From positions 372,001-436,000 of the forward strand of contig CAVYWD010000008.1 of NCBI GenBank assembly GCA_963772225.1: a DNA stretch of 64,000 nt, given 5' to 3'. A program made the position numbers and the translations under genes. The notes beneath the pieces are model-generated. The model was given only the letters and a program-made list of their open reading frames with translations, was not told where the DNA came from and ran no database searches. The DNA comes from CAVYWD01 sp963772225. Its GTDB lineage: Bacteria > Myxococcota > Myxococcia > Myxococcales > UBA5297. Shown here in pieces: positions 1-8,503 of this stretch (within the stretch, counting starts at the first letter, position 1; each line of letters starts with the position of its first letter).

Positions 1-1
1 G

Positions 2-802
2 CACCTGGAAGCGCGCTCGTTCGAGAAGAAGGACGAGTTCGTGCGATACGACCTGACCCTCCACGTGGACGACGCCAGGGTGGAGAACAACTTCGTGCGC
101 GCGGCGCTGGACGGGACTTTGGAGTTCACGGGGACCAACGCTCACATGGGCGCGACCGGGGCGCTCAAGGCTCGGCCCGACGGCCACGCGTTCTTCCGCG
201 GCAATGACTTCGCGCTCCGGCAGGTCACCATCCGATTCAGCGAGCGCGACCGGATCGCCGAAGAGGTCGACCTCTTCGCGGACTCCCAGGTTCGCGACTA
301 TAGAGTCAACGTCCACATGTACGGCCCCCTGGAGGACCCGGTGGTGGTTTTGGAGAGCGAGCCCTCTCTGCCTCGCTCGGACATCTTCTCGCTCCTGGCG
401 CTGGGCGTCACCCGGGGCGAAGGCGGGACCTACTCCACGCAGGCGGGCATGGGGTTCGTCGGGAACGCGCTCTGGAACATCGTCGGCTTCGACCGCCAGG
501 TGCAGCGGGTCATCCCCAAGGACAGCATCCTCAGCCACTTCAGCGTGCAGATCTCCACGCAGTTCTCCGAGTTCACCGGCAGCGTGGAGCCGATCGCGCA
601 GTTCGAGTCGCGGCTCATGACCGACTCGCTCAAGCTGCGCCTCTCTCAACCCATGAGGACCGGCCGGGGCCGGCGCATCCAGGCCGAGTACCGGTTCGAC
701 GACCACGCCTCGGCGCAGGTGCAGTGGGACGACGGGAACACCGACCTCACCACGATGGGCGACCTGGGCCTGGACCTGAAACTCCGGTGGGAACGCGAAT
801 AG
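2..802 (+). CDS. tamB: TamB (DUF490) C-terminal part, 5' end outside window
   Basis: The reading frame is open from the first bases of the window, so this is the C-terminal end of a larger protein; about 266 residues are visible. TamB spans the periplasm and works with an Omp85 partner in moving protein or lipid to the outer membrane. The visible part has the alternating beta-strand character of the TamB C-terminal domain, with the family-like stretch PSLPRSDIFSLLALG about halfway and a terminal run of amphipathic strands ending in LDLKLRWERE. The next gene starts inside its last codons, so the pair is translationally coupled. That neighbour is an Omp85 protein, which fits a TamA/TamB-type pair. 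The family call is firm; only the true start is unknown. Confidence 0.88.
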   Translation, partial: HLEARSFEKKDEFVRYDLTLHVDDARVENNFVRAALDGTLEFTGTNAHMGATGALKARPDGHAFFRGNDFALRQVTIRFSERDRIAEEVDLFADSQVRDYRVNVHMYGPLEDPVVVLESEPSLPRSDIFSLLALGVTRGEGGTYSTQAGMGFVGNALWNIVGFDRQVQRVIPKDSILSHFSVQISTQFSEFTGSVEPIAQFESRLMTDSLKLRLSQPMRTGRGRRIQAEYRFDDHASAQVQWDDGNTDLTTMGDLGLDLKLRWERE

Positions 803-3546
803 CTCTTGCGCTCGCGGGACTCGCGCTGGCGGCCCCCGCCAGCGCGGCCGAGGTGCGCCCTGAGCGCGGCGCGGCCCCGGTCCTCGCGCAGGGAGCCGAG
901 GGCCGCGTGCCTTCGCCGCTGGAGGAGGCGAGCCGTCCGCTCGAGGGCCCGCCCACGGTGCGCTCGGTGGAGCTGCACTTGCCGCCCGGCACCGACGCCC
1001 TGGCCCGCGAGGTGACCGTCCGCCCGTCGGCCCCGCTCTCCCGGCGCGACGTGCGCCGCACGCTGGAGCGGCTCTTCCACTCCGGCCACTTCAGCGACAT
1101 CGCGGTCTGGGAGGAGCCGGCCGGCGCGGGCCTGGTCGACATCGTCATCGAGGCGCAGACTCGCACCTACGTCGAGCGCGTGGAGTTCGACGGGTACCGC
1201 GTGCTTACGCGCGAGGCGCTCGGAAAGGCCGTGAGCCTCTCCCCGGGGCGCGTCGAGGTCTATCCGGAGCGGGTGGACGAGGTCATCGCGCGGCTGAAGG
1301 CGGCCTACAGCCGCAAGGGCTACCGGAGCGTCGAGGTCACGGCATCGGTGCTCGCCGGCGAGAAGGGCCAGACCGCGCTGTCCTTCAAAATCCAGGAGGG
1401 CGAGCCGACGCGAGTGGTCTCGGTGAGCGCCTCGGGCGACCCACAGCTCGCACCCGACGAGATCCTCAAGACCCTGGACGTCTCGCCGGGCCAAATCCTC
1501 GACCTCGACCGCATCGACCGCGGCGTGGAGGCGTTGCGGGCGCGCTACCGAGCCGAGGGCCACTTTCGCGCTCGCCTGGGCGCGCCCAAGCTGACCGTGG
1601 GCCCCCGAGGCGCGGCGGTCCTCTTGCCCATCACCGCCGGCCCCAAGGTCGAGCTTCGCCTCCTGGGGAACCGGTCCTTCGACGAGAAGACGCTGCTCAA
1701 GGTCATGGCCTACGATGGCGAGGAGGTGCTCGACGCGCAGGTGTTGGAGCAGCTCGAGGAGAAGATCACCCGGTTCTACCGGCTGATGGGCTTCGCCGAC
1801 GCAAGGGTCCGCTCGCGAGACGCGCGCTCCAACGACCGCCGCCGGTCGACCCTCGTCTTCACCATCGACGAGGGCGAGCCGCTGCGCGTTTCGCAGGTGA
1901 GATTCCAGGGCAATCGCCACTTCAGCCAGGCGTTCCTGCTGGAGCGCATCGGCGAGGCGCTGCTCGAGGCGGTGCCCTCGGTCGAGGCAACGGGGCCTGG
2001 AGCCGCGAATTCGCTGATGGCCGACGGGCCGTCCCGCGGGAGCGCTCCCTACGTCGTCGACCCCACCAGCGTCTACGTCGACTGGGTCTACCAGCTGGCG
2101 CTCGCGCGCATCCTCGAGCTGTATCGGGCGGACGGCTACCTTTCGGCCAAGGTCGAGGCGCCGGCAGTAGACCGCGACGAGCGCCGCCGCGAGGCGCGGG
2201 TCCTGGTGAAGCTCGACGAAGGGCCGCAGACGCGCATCGCCAGCGTGGAGATCGAGGGCGTGCCCGACCAGGAGGCTTCGCGGCGCGCGGTGGGGCTGAG
2301 CATCGGAACGCCCCTCAACTCGCTCGACGTGGAGACCTCGCGCCAAGCCATCCGGCGCCTCTTGAACCAGAGCGGCTATCTCTTCGCCAAGGTGGAGGAC
2401 GACGAGCAGATCTCCCGCGACGGCTCCTCGGCGCGGGTCGTCTTTCGGGCGCGCACCGGGCTCCGAGTGCGGATCGGCCGCATCTTCGTCGAGGGGCTGA
2501 ACCGAACCCCGGAGGACGTGGTCCGCAGCGCGCTCTCGGTCCAGGAGGGCGGCAAGGTCGACCCCGAGCAGCTGGCGCAGAGCCAGCGCAACCTGCTCCG
2601 CATGGGGATCTTCCGGGTCGCGAGCTTGAGGCTGAACGCGCCGGACACCGAGGAAGAGGTCAAGGACCTATACGTCGCGGTCGAGGAGCGCGCGACGCAG
2701 CAGTACGGGTTCGGCGCCGGCTACTCGCTCGCCGACGGCCCGCACGTGTCGGGCGAGTACAACAAGATCAACCTGAACCTCCTCGGGCGAAACCTTCAGC
2801 TCCAGGCGCGCGCGAAGATCAACTACGTCAACCTGAGCTATCCGGTTCTCAACGACCCGAAGAAGCAGCTGACCGGTGACAGGATTTTGGGCGGGCGCCT
2901 CAACCTGGGCCTGCTCTACCCGCGCTTCTTGTCGCTCTTGCCGACGGAGGTCGGCACGCGCGTGGATCTGGTCGGCGAGCGCATCAACCGGCCCATGTAC
3001 TGGTTCCAGCGCGTGGGGACGGTGCTCGGCGCCGACATCGCTGCGCTGCGGGTTCTTTCGGCCTCGCTGCAGTACACCCTCGAGCGGGACACCATCAACA
3101 AGGGCCAGAGCCAGCCGGTCTACCTGTTCTCCGACACCGAGCGCCTTCGGTTCCTCGACGGCACGATCTTTCTGCATTCCATCACCCAGACCGTGGGGGT
3201 GGACCTGCGCGACGACGCCGCGAACCCCCATCGCGGGCTCTACCTCGGCGGCTCGGCGCAGGTCGCGCAGTGCCTGGGCGGAAGCGTGCAGGTGGAGACG
3301 GGCGGGAGCTACACGCCGCCGTACTGCCTCTTCCTCAAGGCCACGGCGCAAGCCAGCTTCTACGTCCCGTTCCCGGGCGGAGTGGTGCTGGCGCTGCAGC
3401 TGAAGGGCGGCAGGATCTTCCCGCAGAGACTCGCGCTCGCAGACCCCTCCGCCTCTGCGCTTCTTCCTGGGCGGGGCCACGTCGATGCGCGGGTGGCTCG
3501 AGGACGGGCTGGTGCCGCAGGACGTGCGCGAGCAGGCCCGCACTGA
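787..3546 (+). CDS. Omp85 family outer membrane assembly protein (BamA/TamA-like), seven POTRA repeats; frame breaks before the barrel end
   Basis: Outer membrane insertase of the Omp85 family. I place the start at the GTG at 787, which overlaps the end of tamB and gives a clean signal peptide (RIALALAGLALAAPASA). Seven successive POTRA-like repeats follow, each with a strand-helix-helix-strand pattern; recognisable starts include YVERVEFDGYRV, VELRLLGNRSF, RVSQVRFQGNRHF, RIASVEIEGV and RIGRIFVEGLNRT. The barrel begins near QQYGFGAGYS. The frame then loses meaning after GGRIFPQ (about 3425), while the family motif FFLGGATSMRGW continues one frame over (see 3485-3904). Seven POTRAs exceed the five of E. 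coli BamA and three of TamA. Position beside tamB suggests a TamA role, but BamA cannot be excluded. Confidence 0.85.
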   Translation: MGTRIALALAGLALAAPASAAEVRPERGAAPVLAQGAEGRVPSPLEEASRPLEGPPTVRSVELHLPPGTDALAREVTVRPSAPLSRRDVRRTLERLFHSGHFSDIAVWEEPAGAGLVDIVIEAQTRTYVERVEFDGYRVLTREALGKAVSLSPGRVEVYPERVDEVIARLKAAYSRKGYRSVEVTASVLAGEKGQTALSFKIQEGEPTRVVSVSASGDPQLAPDEILKTLDVSPGQILDLDRIDRGVEALRARYRAEGHFRARLGAPKLTVGPRGAAVLLPITAGPKVELRLLGNRSFDEKTLLKVMAYDGEEVLDAQVLEQLEEKITRFYRLMGFADARVRSRDARSNDRRRSTLVFTIDEGEPLRVSQVRFQGNRHFSQAFLLERIGEALLEAVPSVEATGPGAANSLMADGPSRGSAPYVVDPTSVYVDWVYQLALARILELYRADGYLSAKVEAPAVDRDERRREARVLVKLDEGPQTRIASVEIEGVPDQEASRRAVGLSIGTPLNSLDVETSRQAIRRLLNQSGYLFAKVEDDEQISRDGSSARVVFRARTGLRVRIGRIFVEGLNRTPEDVVRSALSVQEGGKVDPEQLAQSQRNLLRMGIFRVASLRLNAPDTEEEVKDLYVAVEERATQQYGFGAGYSLADGPHVSGEYNKINLNLLGRNLQLQARAKINYVNLSYPVLNDPKKQLTGDRILGGRLNLGLLYPRFLSLLPTEVGTRVDLVGERINRPMYWFQRVGTVLGADIAALRVLSASLQYTLERDTINKGQSQPVYLFSDTERLRFLDGTIFLHSITQTVGVDLRDDAANPHRGLYLGGSAQVAQCLGGSVQVETGGSYTPPYCLFLKATAQASFYVPFPGGVVLALQLKGGRIFPQRLALADPSASALLPGRGHVDARVARGRAGAAGRARAGPH

Positions 3547-3904
3547 CGTGGCCCAGTGCAACGCGACGCTCAACAGCTCCGGTTGCAGCAGCCTCGCCCT
3601 CAATCCCCGCATGTCGACCAACCCGACGCAGAGCCAGGGCGGGGAGCTCTTCACGCTAGGTCGCGCGGAGCTGCGCTTTCCGGTCGCGGGCGTGCTGGAG
3701 GGTGCGCTCTTCTTCGACACCGGCAACTTGTGGCTCGACCCGAGGGCATTTCAGTGGCTCAAGCTGCGGTACGCCACCGGCATCGGCCTTCGCCTGATGA
3801 CGCCCATCGGCCCGGCTGCGCTGGATGTGGCCATCAACCTGGACCCCAATCCGGCCCTCAACGAGAGCCGGATCGTTCCCCAGTTCAGCATCGGGATGTT
3901 CTGA
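3485..3904 (+). CDS. C-terminal barrel segment of the same Omp85 gene, in the +1 frame
   Basis: This continues the preceding Omp85 gene after a +1 frame change. The homologous reading resumes upstream of the ATG at 3485, where the family motif RFFLGGATSMRGW spans about 3458-3496, so this is not an independent gene. The segment carries the last barrel strands: GELFTLGRAELRFPV, ALFFDTGNLW and the terminal strand ending in Phe (SIGMF), as expected for an outer membrane barrel recognised by its C-terminal aromatic residue. The break lies between about 3425 and 3457, a stretch containing a CCCC run. Loss of the barrel end in an Omp85 protein would be severe, so a sequencing or assembly insertion is the simplest reading. 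Confidence 0.8.
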   Translation: MRGWLEDGLVPQDVREQARTDVAQCNATLNSSGCSSLALNPRMSTNPTQSQGGELFTLGRAELRFPVAGVLEGALFFDTGNLWLDPRAFQWLKLRYATGIGLRLMTPIGPAALDVAINLDPNPALNESRIVPQFSIGMF

Positions 3905-3915
3905 GCCGCCGCGGG

Positions 3916-4185
3916 CTACTCCTTCTTCTTGAGCCGCGCGCTGTTCTCGGTGATGAAGCCCCGGATGTCCTCGGACAGGTCGAGCAGCTTGACCCACTGC
4001 TCCTGGTAGAGCGTGACCGGGAAGCGCCCCAGGCCGTACACCGAGACGGCCCCCTTCTCGCTCACCTTCATGCTCACGCCCTTGCTGCCGCGTTTCTTGA
4101 GCGATTCATTCTCCGCCTTGAGGCGCTCGAGCTCGAGGCGCAGGGCCTCGGAGTCGGCGGCGGGCTTGGCGATATCGTCGGACAT
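3916..4185 (-). CDS. small conserved coiled-coil protein (89 aa), function unknown
   Basis: Encodes 89 residues starting MSDDIAKPAADSE. Residues about 12-32 form a short leucine-rich heptad stretch (LRLELERLKAENESLKKR), predicted coiled coil; the rest looks like a compact alpha/beta domain (VYGLGRFPVTLYQEQWVKLLD). It ends in a charged tail (LKKKE). I recognise no named family. It is the last gene of the minus-strand run that begins with tolQ and lies tail-to-tail with the Omp85 gene, with only 11 bases between the stop codons. The composition matches its neighbours, so I consider it a real gene. Confidence 0.65.
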   Translation of the reverse strand: MSDDIAKPAADSEALRLELERLKAENESLKKRGSKGVSMKVSEKGAVSVYGLGRFPVTLYQEQWVKLLDLSEDIRGFITENSARLKKKE

Positions 4186-4286
4186 GGTGGCTTGAGACCT
4201 CGCGTGGTCGGGTGGCCGGCTGAAAGCGGGCGCATCATCGCACGAGCGGCTCGCGGCCGGCGAGCGCCCGCCAAGGACTCGGCCGC

Positions 4287-4967
4287 TCAAGAGGCTCGGG
4301 AGCTCGCCCGCGCCCTGAGCGCGAGCCCCTCGAAGGCCGGCCAGACGCAGGGCTCGGTGAACCCCGCCTCGGAGAGGAGCGCCCCCAGCTCCTCGCCCGT
4401 GAAGCGGCGGGCTGCCCATGAGGCGAGGCGCCAGGCCGCGGCCGCAAACAGGAACTCCGGCGACCGCGCGGCGATGCGCCGCAGGGCCCGCGCGCCGCGC
4501 TCGAGCTGCGCCGGCTCGAGCAGGGCCACCGCACCGCCGGGCCTCAGCACGCGGTGGACCTCGCGCAGCGCGGCGGCGGGGTCGGCGACGAGGTACAGGA
4601 GGCTGTGCGCGGTGACCGCGTCGAAGGACGCTGAGGGGAACGGGAGAGCGGCGGCGTCGCCGCGCGCCAGGGCGACGCGTCCGCCGACCCCACGGGCTCG
4701 CGCGGCGACGCCGGCGCGGCGGAGCATGGAGCCCGAGCGGTCGAGGCCGAATGCCTGGCCGTAACCGGCCGCCGCGAGCTCCAGCGCGCAGCCGCCCGGG
4801 CCGCAGCCGACGTCGAGCAGCCGAGGCCAGCGCGGGTCCTGGGTGGAAGGCGGGAGCATCTCGTGCAGGTGGGCTCGCCAGAGGCGCCCGCCCGTCAAGA
4901 GCGAGTATGGCAGCGCGCCCAGCTCGAACAGCGCGCGGTTGAGGGCGCGAAGCCCCGCGGGACCCAA
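4287..4967 (-). CDS. class I SAM-dependent methyltransferase
   Basis: A 226-residue methyltransferase of the UbiE/Methyltransf_11 type. The SAM-binding glycine loop is LLDVGCGPGGCALELAA (motif I, near residue 50); motif II acidic position follows in AFGLDRSGSML, and motif IV/post-motif region in FDAVTAHSLLYLV and EVHRVLRPGGAVALLEP. The substrate is not evident. The chosen start is a TTG just after the ppx stop codon (4971), so translation is probably coupled; a start a little further in is possible. It belongs to the tol-ppx minus-strand run. Confidence 0.82.
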   Translation of the reverse strand: MGPAGLRALNRALFELGALPYSLLTGGRLWRAHLHEMLPPSTQDPRWPRLLDVGCGPGGCALELAAAGYGQAFGLDRSGSMLRRAGVAARARGVGGRVALARGDAAALPFPSASFDAVTAHSLLYLVADPAAALREVHRVLRPGGAVALLEPAQLERGARALRRIAARSPEFLFAAAAWRLASWAARRFTGEELGALLSEAGFTEPCVWPAFEGLALRARASSRAS

Positions 4968-4970
4968 GCG

Positions 4971-5897
4971 CTACCCGCGCTCCGAAAGGGCGCTCCCGAA
5001 CCGATGGTAGAGCAGGCCCCAGCGCAGGCCGCGGTCGCTCACGACGACCTCGGGGGCCTGCAGGCGTGCCATGGCGCGCTCGAGGATGAGGGCGCCGGCG
5101 GCGATGACGTCGGCGCGCTTCGGGTGCATCCCCTTGAGCGCCCGCCGCTGGGCGAGGTCGAGCGTGAAATAGCGGTCGCACTCGCGGTGAACCTCGGCGG
5201 CCGACAGCCGGGCGAGGTGGACGCGAGCCGGGTCGTAGGGGTCGACGCCGCGGGCGACGGCGCACACCGTGGTCACCGTCCCCGCGATGCCGACCAGGTG
5301 GTGGCCGGAGGGCGGCGGGGGGAGCGACGCGAAGGTCTCGTCGAGGAGCCGCTCCATCGCCTGACGCTCGGAGGCGGCAGGCGGATCGCGCGTGACCAGG
5401 CGCTCGGTGAGGCGGACCGAGCCCACGTTGAAGCTCTGCTTGAAGAGGACCGCGTCCTGCGCGCCGTAGACGAACTCGGTGGAGCCGCCGCCAATGTCCA
5501 GCACCACCAGGGGCGTGCGCTCTTTGAGCTCGCGCCTGGCGGAGGTGTAGGAGAGCTCGGCCTCCAGCTCGCCGGTGATGACCTCCACGTCGAGGCCGGC
5601 CTCCCGCTTCACGCGGGCCAAGAACTCGGCGCCGTTCTGCGCGTCGCGGGCGGCGCTGGTCGCGACGCAGGCGATGCCCTGGGCGCCGAGCCCGCGGGCC
5701 TCGGCGGCGAAGCGCGCGATGGCCCCGGCGGTGTCTTCGATGGCCTCGTCGGCGAGCCGCCCGGTCCGGTCGACGCCTCGGCCCAGCCGCGTGATCTCCA
5801 TGCGCTCCAGGACGGGCGCGAACGCTTTGCCCCGCGCCTCGGCGACGAGCAGGAGGACCGTGTTGGTGCCGACGTCGAGCGCCGCGAATCGAGGCAT
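4971..5897 (-). CDS. ppx: exopolyphosphatase / pppGpp phosphohydrolase family (Ppx/GppA)
   Basis: A 308-residue single-unit Ppx/GppA protein, of the short bacterial type without the C-terminal HD domain. Actin-like ATPase-fold motifs are clear: phosphate 1 motif ALDVGTNTVLLLVAE at residues 6-20 and phosphate 2 motif VLDIGGGSTEFVYG near residue 135. The family degrades polyphosphate and/or converts pppGpp to ppGpp; which activity applies here cannot be told from sequence. A GGGGAG Shine-Dalgarno lies just ahead of the ATG. It sits 13 bases after tolB and directly ahead of the methyltransferase, in the same transcription unit. Confidence 0.88.
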   Translation of the reverse strand: MPRFAALDVGTNTVLLLVAEARGKAFAPVLERMEITRLGRGVDRTGRLADEAIEDTAGAIARFAAEARGLGAQGIACVATSAARDAQNGAEFLARVKREAGLDVEVITGELEAELSYTSARRELKERTPLVVLDIGGGSTEFVYGAQDAVLFKQSFNVGSVRLTERLVTRDPPAASERQAMERLLDETFASLPPPPSGHHLVGIAGTVTTVCAVARGVDPYDPARVHLARLSAAEVHRECDRYFTLDLAQRRALKGMHPKRADVIAAGALILERAMARLQAPEVVVSDRGLRWGLLYHRFGSALSERG

Positions 5898-5910
5898 GGC
5901 TCTTCTCCCC

Positions 5911-7227
5911 TCAGGGCGACGCGAACGGCCCCCACGCCGGCGTGAACACCTCGTCGCCGCTCGTCATCTGGCGCTGGGAGTTGCCGTCGGCGCTCATGAC
6001 GAAGAGCTGGCTCTTGCCGGCGCGGGTCGAGGTGAAGGCGATGAGCCGCCCGTTGGGCGCGAACGAGGGCTCCTCGTTGCTGCCCTGGTCCTGGGTCAGC
6101 CGGGCGATCTTGCCGGTGGCGACCTCCACGGTGAAGAGGTCGAAGACGTAGCGCTCGTCGCGCGCGGTGAAGGCGATGACGTCCCCGCGAGGCGACCAGT
6201 CGGGCGTCTGGTTGTAGTTGCCCTGGAAGGTGAGCCGCTTGGGCGCGCCACCGGCGGCCGCAACCACGAAGATCTGCGGGGAACCGGACCGGTTCGAGAC
6301 GAAGGCTAACTGGGTGCCATCGGGCGACCAGGTGGGCGAGGAATTGATGGACTGGCCGTCGGTGATGCGGCGCGGGTTCTTGCCGCTGGCGTCGCTGACC
6401 CAGAGGTGGCTCGAGCCGTTCTCCTCGCTCCTCGAGTAGGCGAGCCGCCTCCCGTCCGCGCTGAAGGCGGCGCCGGTCACCAGCGAGCCGCTGCGATCCG
6501 CGAGCGGCTCCGACTTCTGCGAGCGCAGGTCCAGGAGCTCGAGGTTGGGACTGCCCGAGCGGTAGCTGGTGAAGGCGAGCCGCTGGCCGTCCGGCGTCCA
6601 GGCCGGCAGGAGGTTCAAGCTGGAGGCGGTCAGCGCCCGCGCCCCCTTGCCGTCCCAGTCGGCGACGAAGACCTGCTTCTGATCGTTGACCCTGCGGACG
6701 AACGCGATGCGGGTCTGGAAGGCGCCGGGCTCGCGCGAGTAGAACTTGAAGACCTCGTCTGCGAACTTGTGGGCGAGGCTCCGCGCCTCGCTCGCCGTCG
6801 CGGTGTAGCGCCGCTTCAGCTCCTCGCGGGCGGTCACGGCGTTGTAGAGGTGGAACTCCGCCGCGAGCGGGTCGCCCTCGGTCACCACGACCTTGACGAG
6901 CCCCTCGGCGCCGACGTCCTGCCACCGCGAGAACTTGATGTCGGCGGGCGCGACGCCCTCCGAGGGACCTGCGAGGAACGACTTCTTGTCCAGGAGCTCG
7001 AACAGCCCGCTGACCGCGAGGTCTTGCTCCAGGGCAGCGTCGATCTCCGAGCCCGCGGCGCGACTGGCCCCTTCGCCCGAGTAGCCGGCGGGAACCAGGG
7101 CGAGGGGCATGGGCCTGAAGTTCGCCCCGGAGAGCGGGATGACCGGCCGCTCCTTGGCGTCGGAGGCGCGCGCCGAGAGCGGCGCCGCGGCGAAGAGGGC
7201 GAGGGTGAGCGCGACGGCGATTCGCAT
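5911..7227 (-). CDS. tolB: Tol-Pal system periplasmic protein TolB
   Basis: Periplasmic beta-propeller of the Tol-Pal envelope system, which links inner membrane TolQRA to the peptidoglycan-associated lipoprotein Pal. A signal peptide (MRIAVALTLALFAAAPLSARA) leads into an N-terminal TolB domain (FRPMPLALVPAGY) and at least five PD40 propeller blades of the type SPDGTQLAFVSNRSG. I prefer the ATG at 7227 over the one at 7236, because the AGGAG ribosome site touches the upstream ATG but is well spaced from the second. It follows the TonB/TolA-like gene and precedes ppx. Pal itself is not in this operon; the OmpA-domain lipoprotein at 22984 could serve a related function. Confidence 0.93.
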   Translation of the reverse strand: MRIAVALTLALFAAAPLSARASDAKERPVIPLSGANFRPMPLALVPAGYSGEGASRAAGSEIDAALEQDLAVSGLFELLDKKSFLAGPSEGVAPADIKFSRWQDVGAEGLVKVVVTEGDPLAAEFHLYNAVTAREELKRRYTATASEARSLAHKFADEVFKFYSREPGAFQTRIAFVRRVNDQKQVFVADWDGKGARALTASSLNLLPAWTPDGQRLAFTSYRSGSPNLELLDLRSQKSEPLADRSGSLVTGAAFSADGRRLAYSRSEENGSSHLWVSDASGKNPRRITDGQSINSSPTWSPDGTQLAFVSNRSGSPQIFVVAAAGGAPKRLTFQGNYNQTPDWSPRGDVIAFTARDERYVFDLFTVEVATGKIARLTQDQGSNEEPSFAPNGRLIAFTSTRAGKSQLFVMSADGNSQRQMTSGDEVFTPAWGPFASP

Positions 7228-7253
7228 GGAGGTCATCTCCTGAGGTCAGAAGG

Positions 7254-7994
7254 TCACGGCCGGGCTTCGATGGCGACGCCCACCGTCTGCAGGTCTTTGG
7301 CGAGGTGTTGCGGCGGGGGCCCGAAGGGCGCGGACTTCTTGAGCGAGAGGACGACGTCCTCGTCGAACTGGGCGTTGCCGCTCGAGACTTGGATCTCCGG
7401 GTCCTTGATGAGCTCGCCGGTTGCGCCGATGTAGAGGACGACGGTCGCTTTGAGGCGAACGAGCTCCTGGGCGGAGATGGTCTTGGCCACGTTGTAGTTG
7501 CGCCGGGCCTTGGCCAGGATGAGGCCGAAGTAGCGCTCGCCCTCGTCGGCGGTGTCGCTGTCGCCCTCGCGGTCGCCGTTGGGGTCGCCCGGCGCCTCCT
7601 CCGCCTTGGCGGCGGTCTTGTCGAAGGCGCGGAACAGGTCGCGGCGGCGGTCGGCGGGTGCGGCCTTGGAGGCCAGGGCGCCCGGGTCGCGGACCTTGAC
7701 GGGCAAAGGCTTCGCTCCAGGGACCTCGACGACCTTGGGCGGGGGCGGCGGGTTCACGTCCTTGCGGGGCAGGAGCTTGGGGTCGCGCTGGGTGCCCAGG
7801 CGCACCACGTGCGCGCTGATGGGCTTCTGCGTGAGCGGGAGCTTCGCCGGCTCCAGGAGCGCGGCGGCAACGAAGGCGCCGATGAGGAGCGCGTGCAGAG
7901 CGACCGACCCGGCGAGCGCCCATCCGACGCGGACGTCGCGCGCCGCCGGGGGGCGGTCGAAGGCGGGCAGGGTCGTGGTAGCCGCGTCGCTCAT
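7254..7994 (-). CDS. TonB/TolA-like periplasmic-spanning protein
   Basis: A 246-residue energy-transducing protein in the TolA position of the operon. One N-terminal membrane helix (WALAGSVALHALLIGAFVAAALL, about residues 25-47) is followed by a proline-rich linker (NPPPPPKVVEVPG) and a charged spacer, then a TonB C-terminal domain containing YFGLILAKARRNYNVAKTI and LKATVVLYIGATGELIKDPEI. It would couple the TolQ/TolR motor to outer membrane partners. The ATG at 7994 follows a short gap from tolR; longer in-frame reading upstream has no coding character. In the delta-proteobacterial type of tol operon this gene often replaces canonical tolA. Confidence 0.83.
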   Translation of the reverse strand: MSDAATTTLPAFDRPPAARDVRVGWALAGSVALHALLIGAFVAAALLEPAKLPLTQKPISAHVVRLGTQRDPKLLPRKDVNPPPPPKVVEVPGAKPLPVKVRDPGALASKAAPADRRRDLFRAFDKTAAKAEEAPGDPNGDREGDSDTADEGERYFGLILAKARRNYNVAKTISAQELVRLKATVVLYIGATGELIKDPEIQVSSGNAQFDEDVVLSLKKSAPFGPPPQHLAKDLQTVGVAIEARP

Positions 7995-8044
7995 GGGGCT
8001 CTCGGGGCGGCCGCGAGACGGCCTCGAACCTCTTCCTTCCAACG

Positions 8045-8482
8045 CTATCTCCCCGCGGTGGGCGGCTCGCGGCTGACCGGATCGGTGACCATGCCCACGC
8101 TCTCCACGCCGGCGCGCTGGGCGGCGGCCATCACCTCGACGACGATGCCGTATTTCAGGTCCCGGTCGGCGTGGAGGTAGACCTCCTTGTCGGCCTGCGC
8201 CTTGGCATTGGCCTTCAGCTTGGCCTCGAGCTCCGCGAAGGCGACCTCGGCGTCCCCGATGAAGACCTTGCCTTCCCGGTCGACGGTGAGGACGAGCTTC
8301 TTCTCCTTGGCCTCGATGGGCGCCGCCCGCGCGTCCGGCAGCGAGACCTTCACGCCCTGCTGAATGAGGGGCGCGGTGACCATGAAGATAATGAGCAGCA
8401 CCAGCATGACGTCCACCAGGGGCGTCACGTTGATGTCGCTCAGGGCGCTCTTGCGGCCGTTGCCGCCGACGGACATTCCCAT
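8045..8482 (-). CDS. tolR: ExbD/TolR family biopolymer transport protein
   Basis: A 145-residue protein with one membrane helix (VDVMLVLLIIFMVTAPLI) near the N-terminus and a periplasmic domain. Asp24 in the motif INVTPLVDVMLVLL is the conserved membrane aspartate that carries protons in TolR/ExbD. The periplasmic part (KKLVLTVDREGKVFIGDAEV) matches the family. It lies between tolQ and the TonB/TolA-like gene, with about 20 and 50 bases between them, which supports a TolR assignment over ExbD. Confidence 0.92.
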   Translation of the reverse strand: MGMSVGGNGRKSALSDINVTPLVDVMLVLLIIFMVTAPLIQQGVKVSLPDARAAPIEAKEKKLVLTVDREGKVFIGDAEVAFAELEAKLKANAKAQADKEVYLHADRDLKYGIVVEVMAAAQRAGVESVGMVTDPVSREPPTAGR

Positions 8483-8503
8483 GGCGTTCTAGGGAGGCCT
8501 CGC

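Noticed and set aside
646..2346. Long minus-strand open frame opposite the Omp85 gene
   Set aside because: Antisense of a clear Omp85 gene; long open frames on the opposite strand are common in GC-rich DNA and the sequence is low-complexity Arg/His-rich.
3556..4764. Long plus-strand frame of 402 codons
   Set aside because: It spans the Omp85 end and runs antisense to the small coiled-coil and methyltransferase genes; the composition is typical of a shadow frame.
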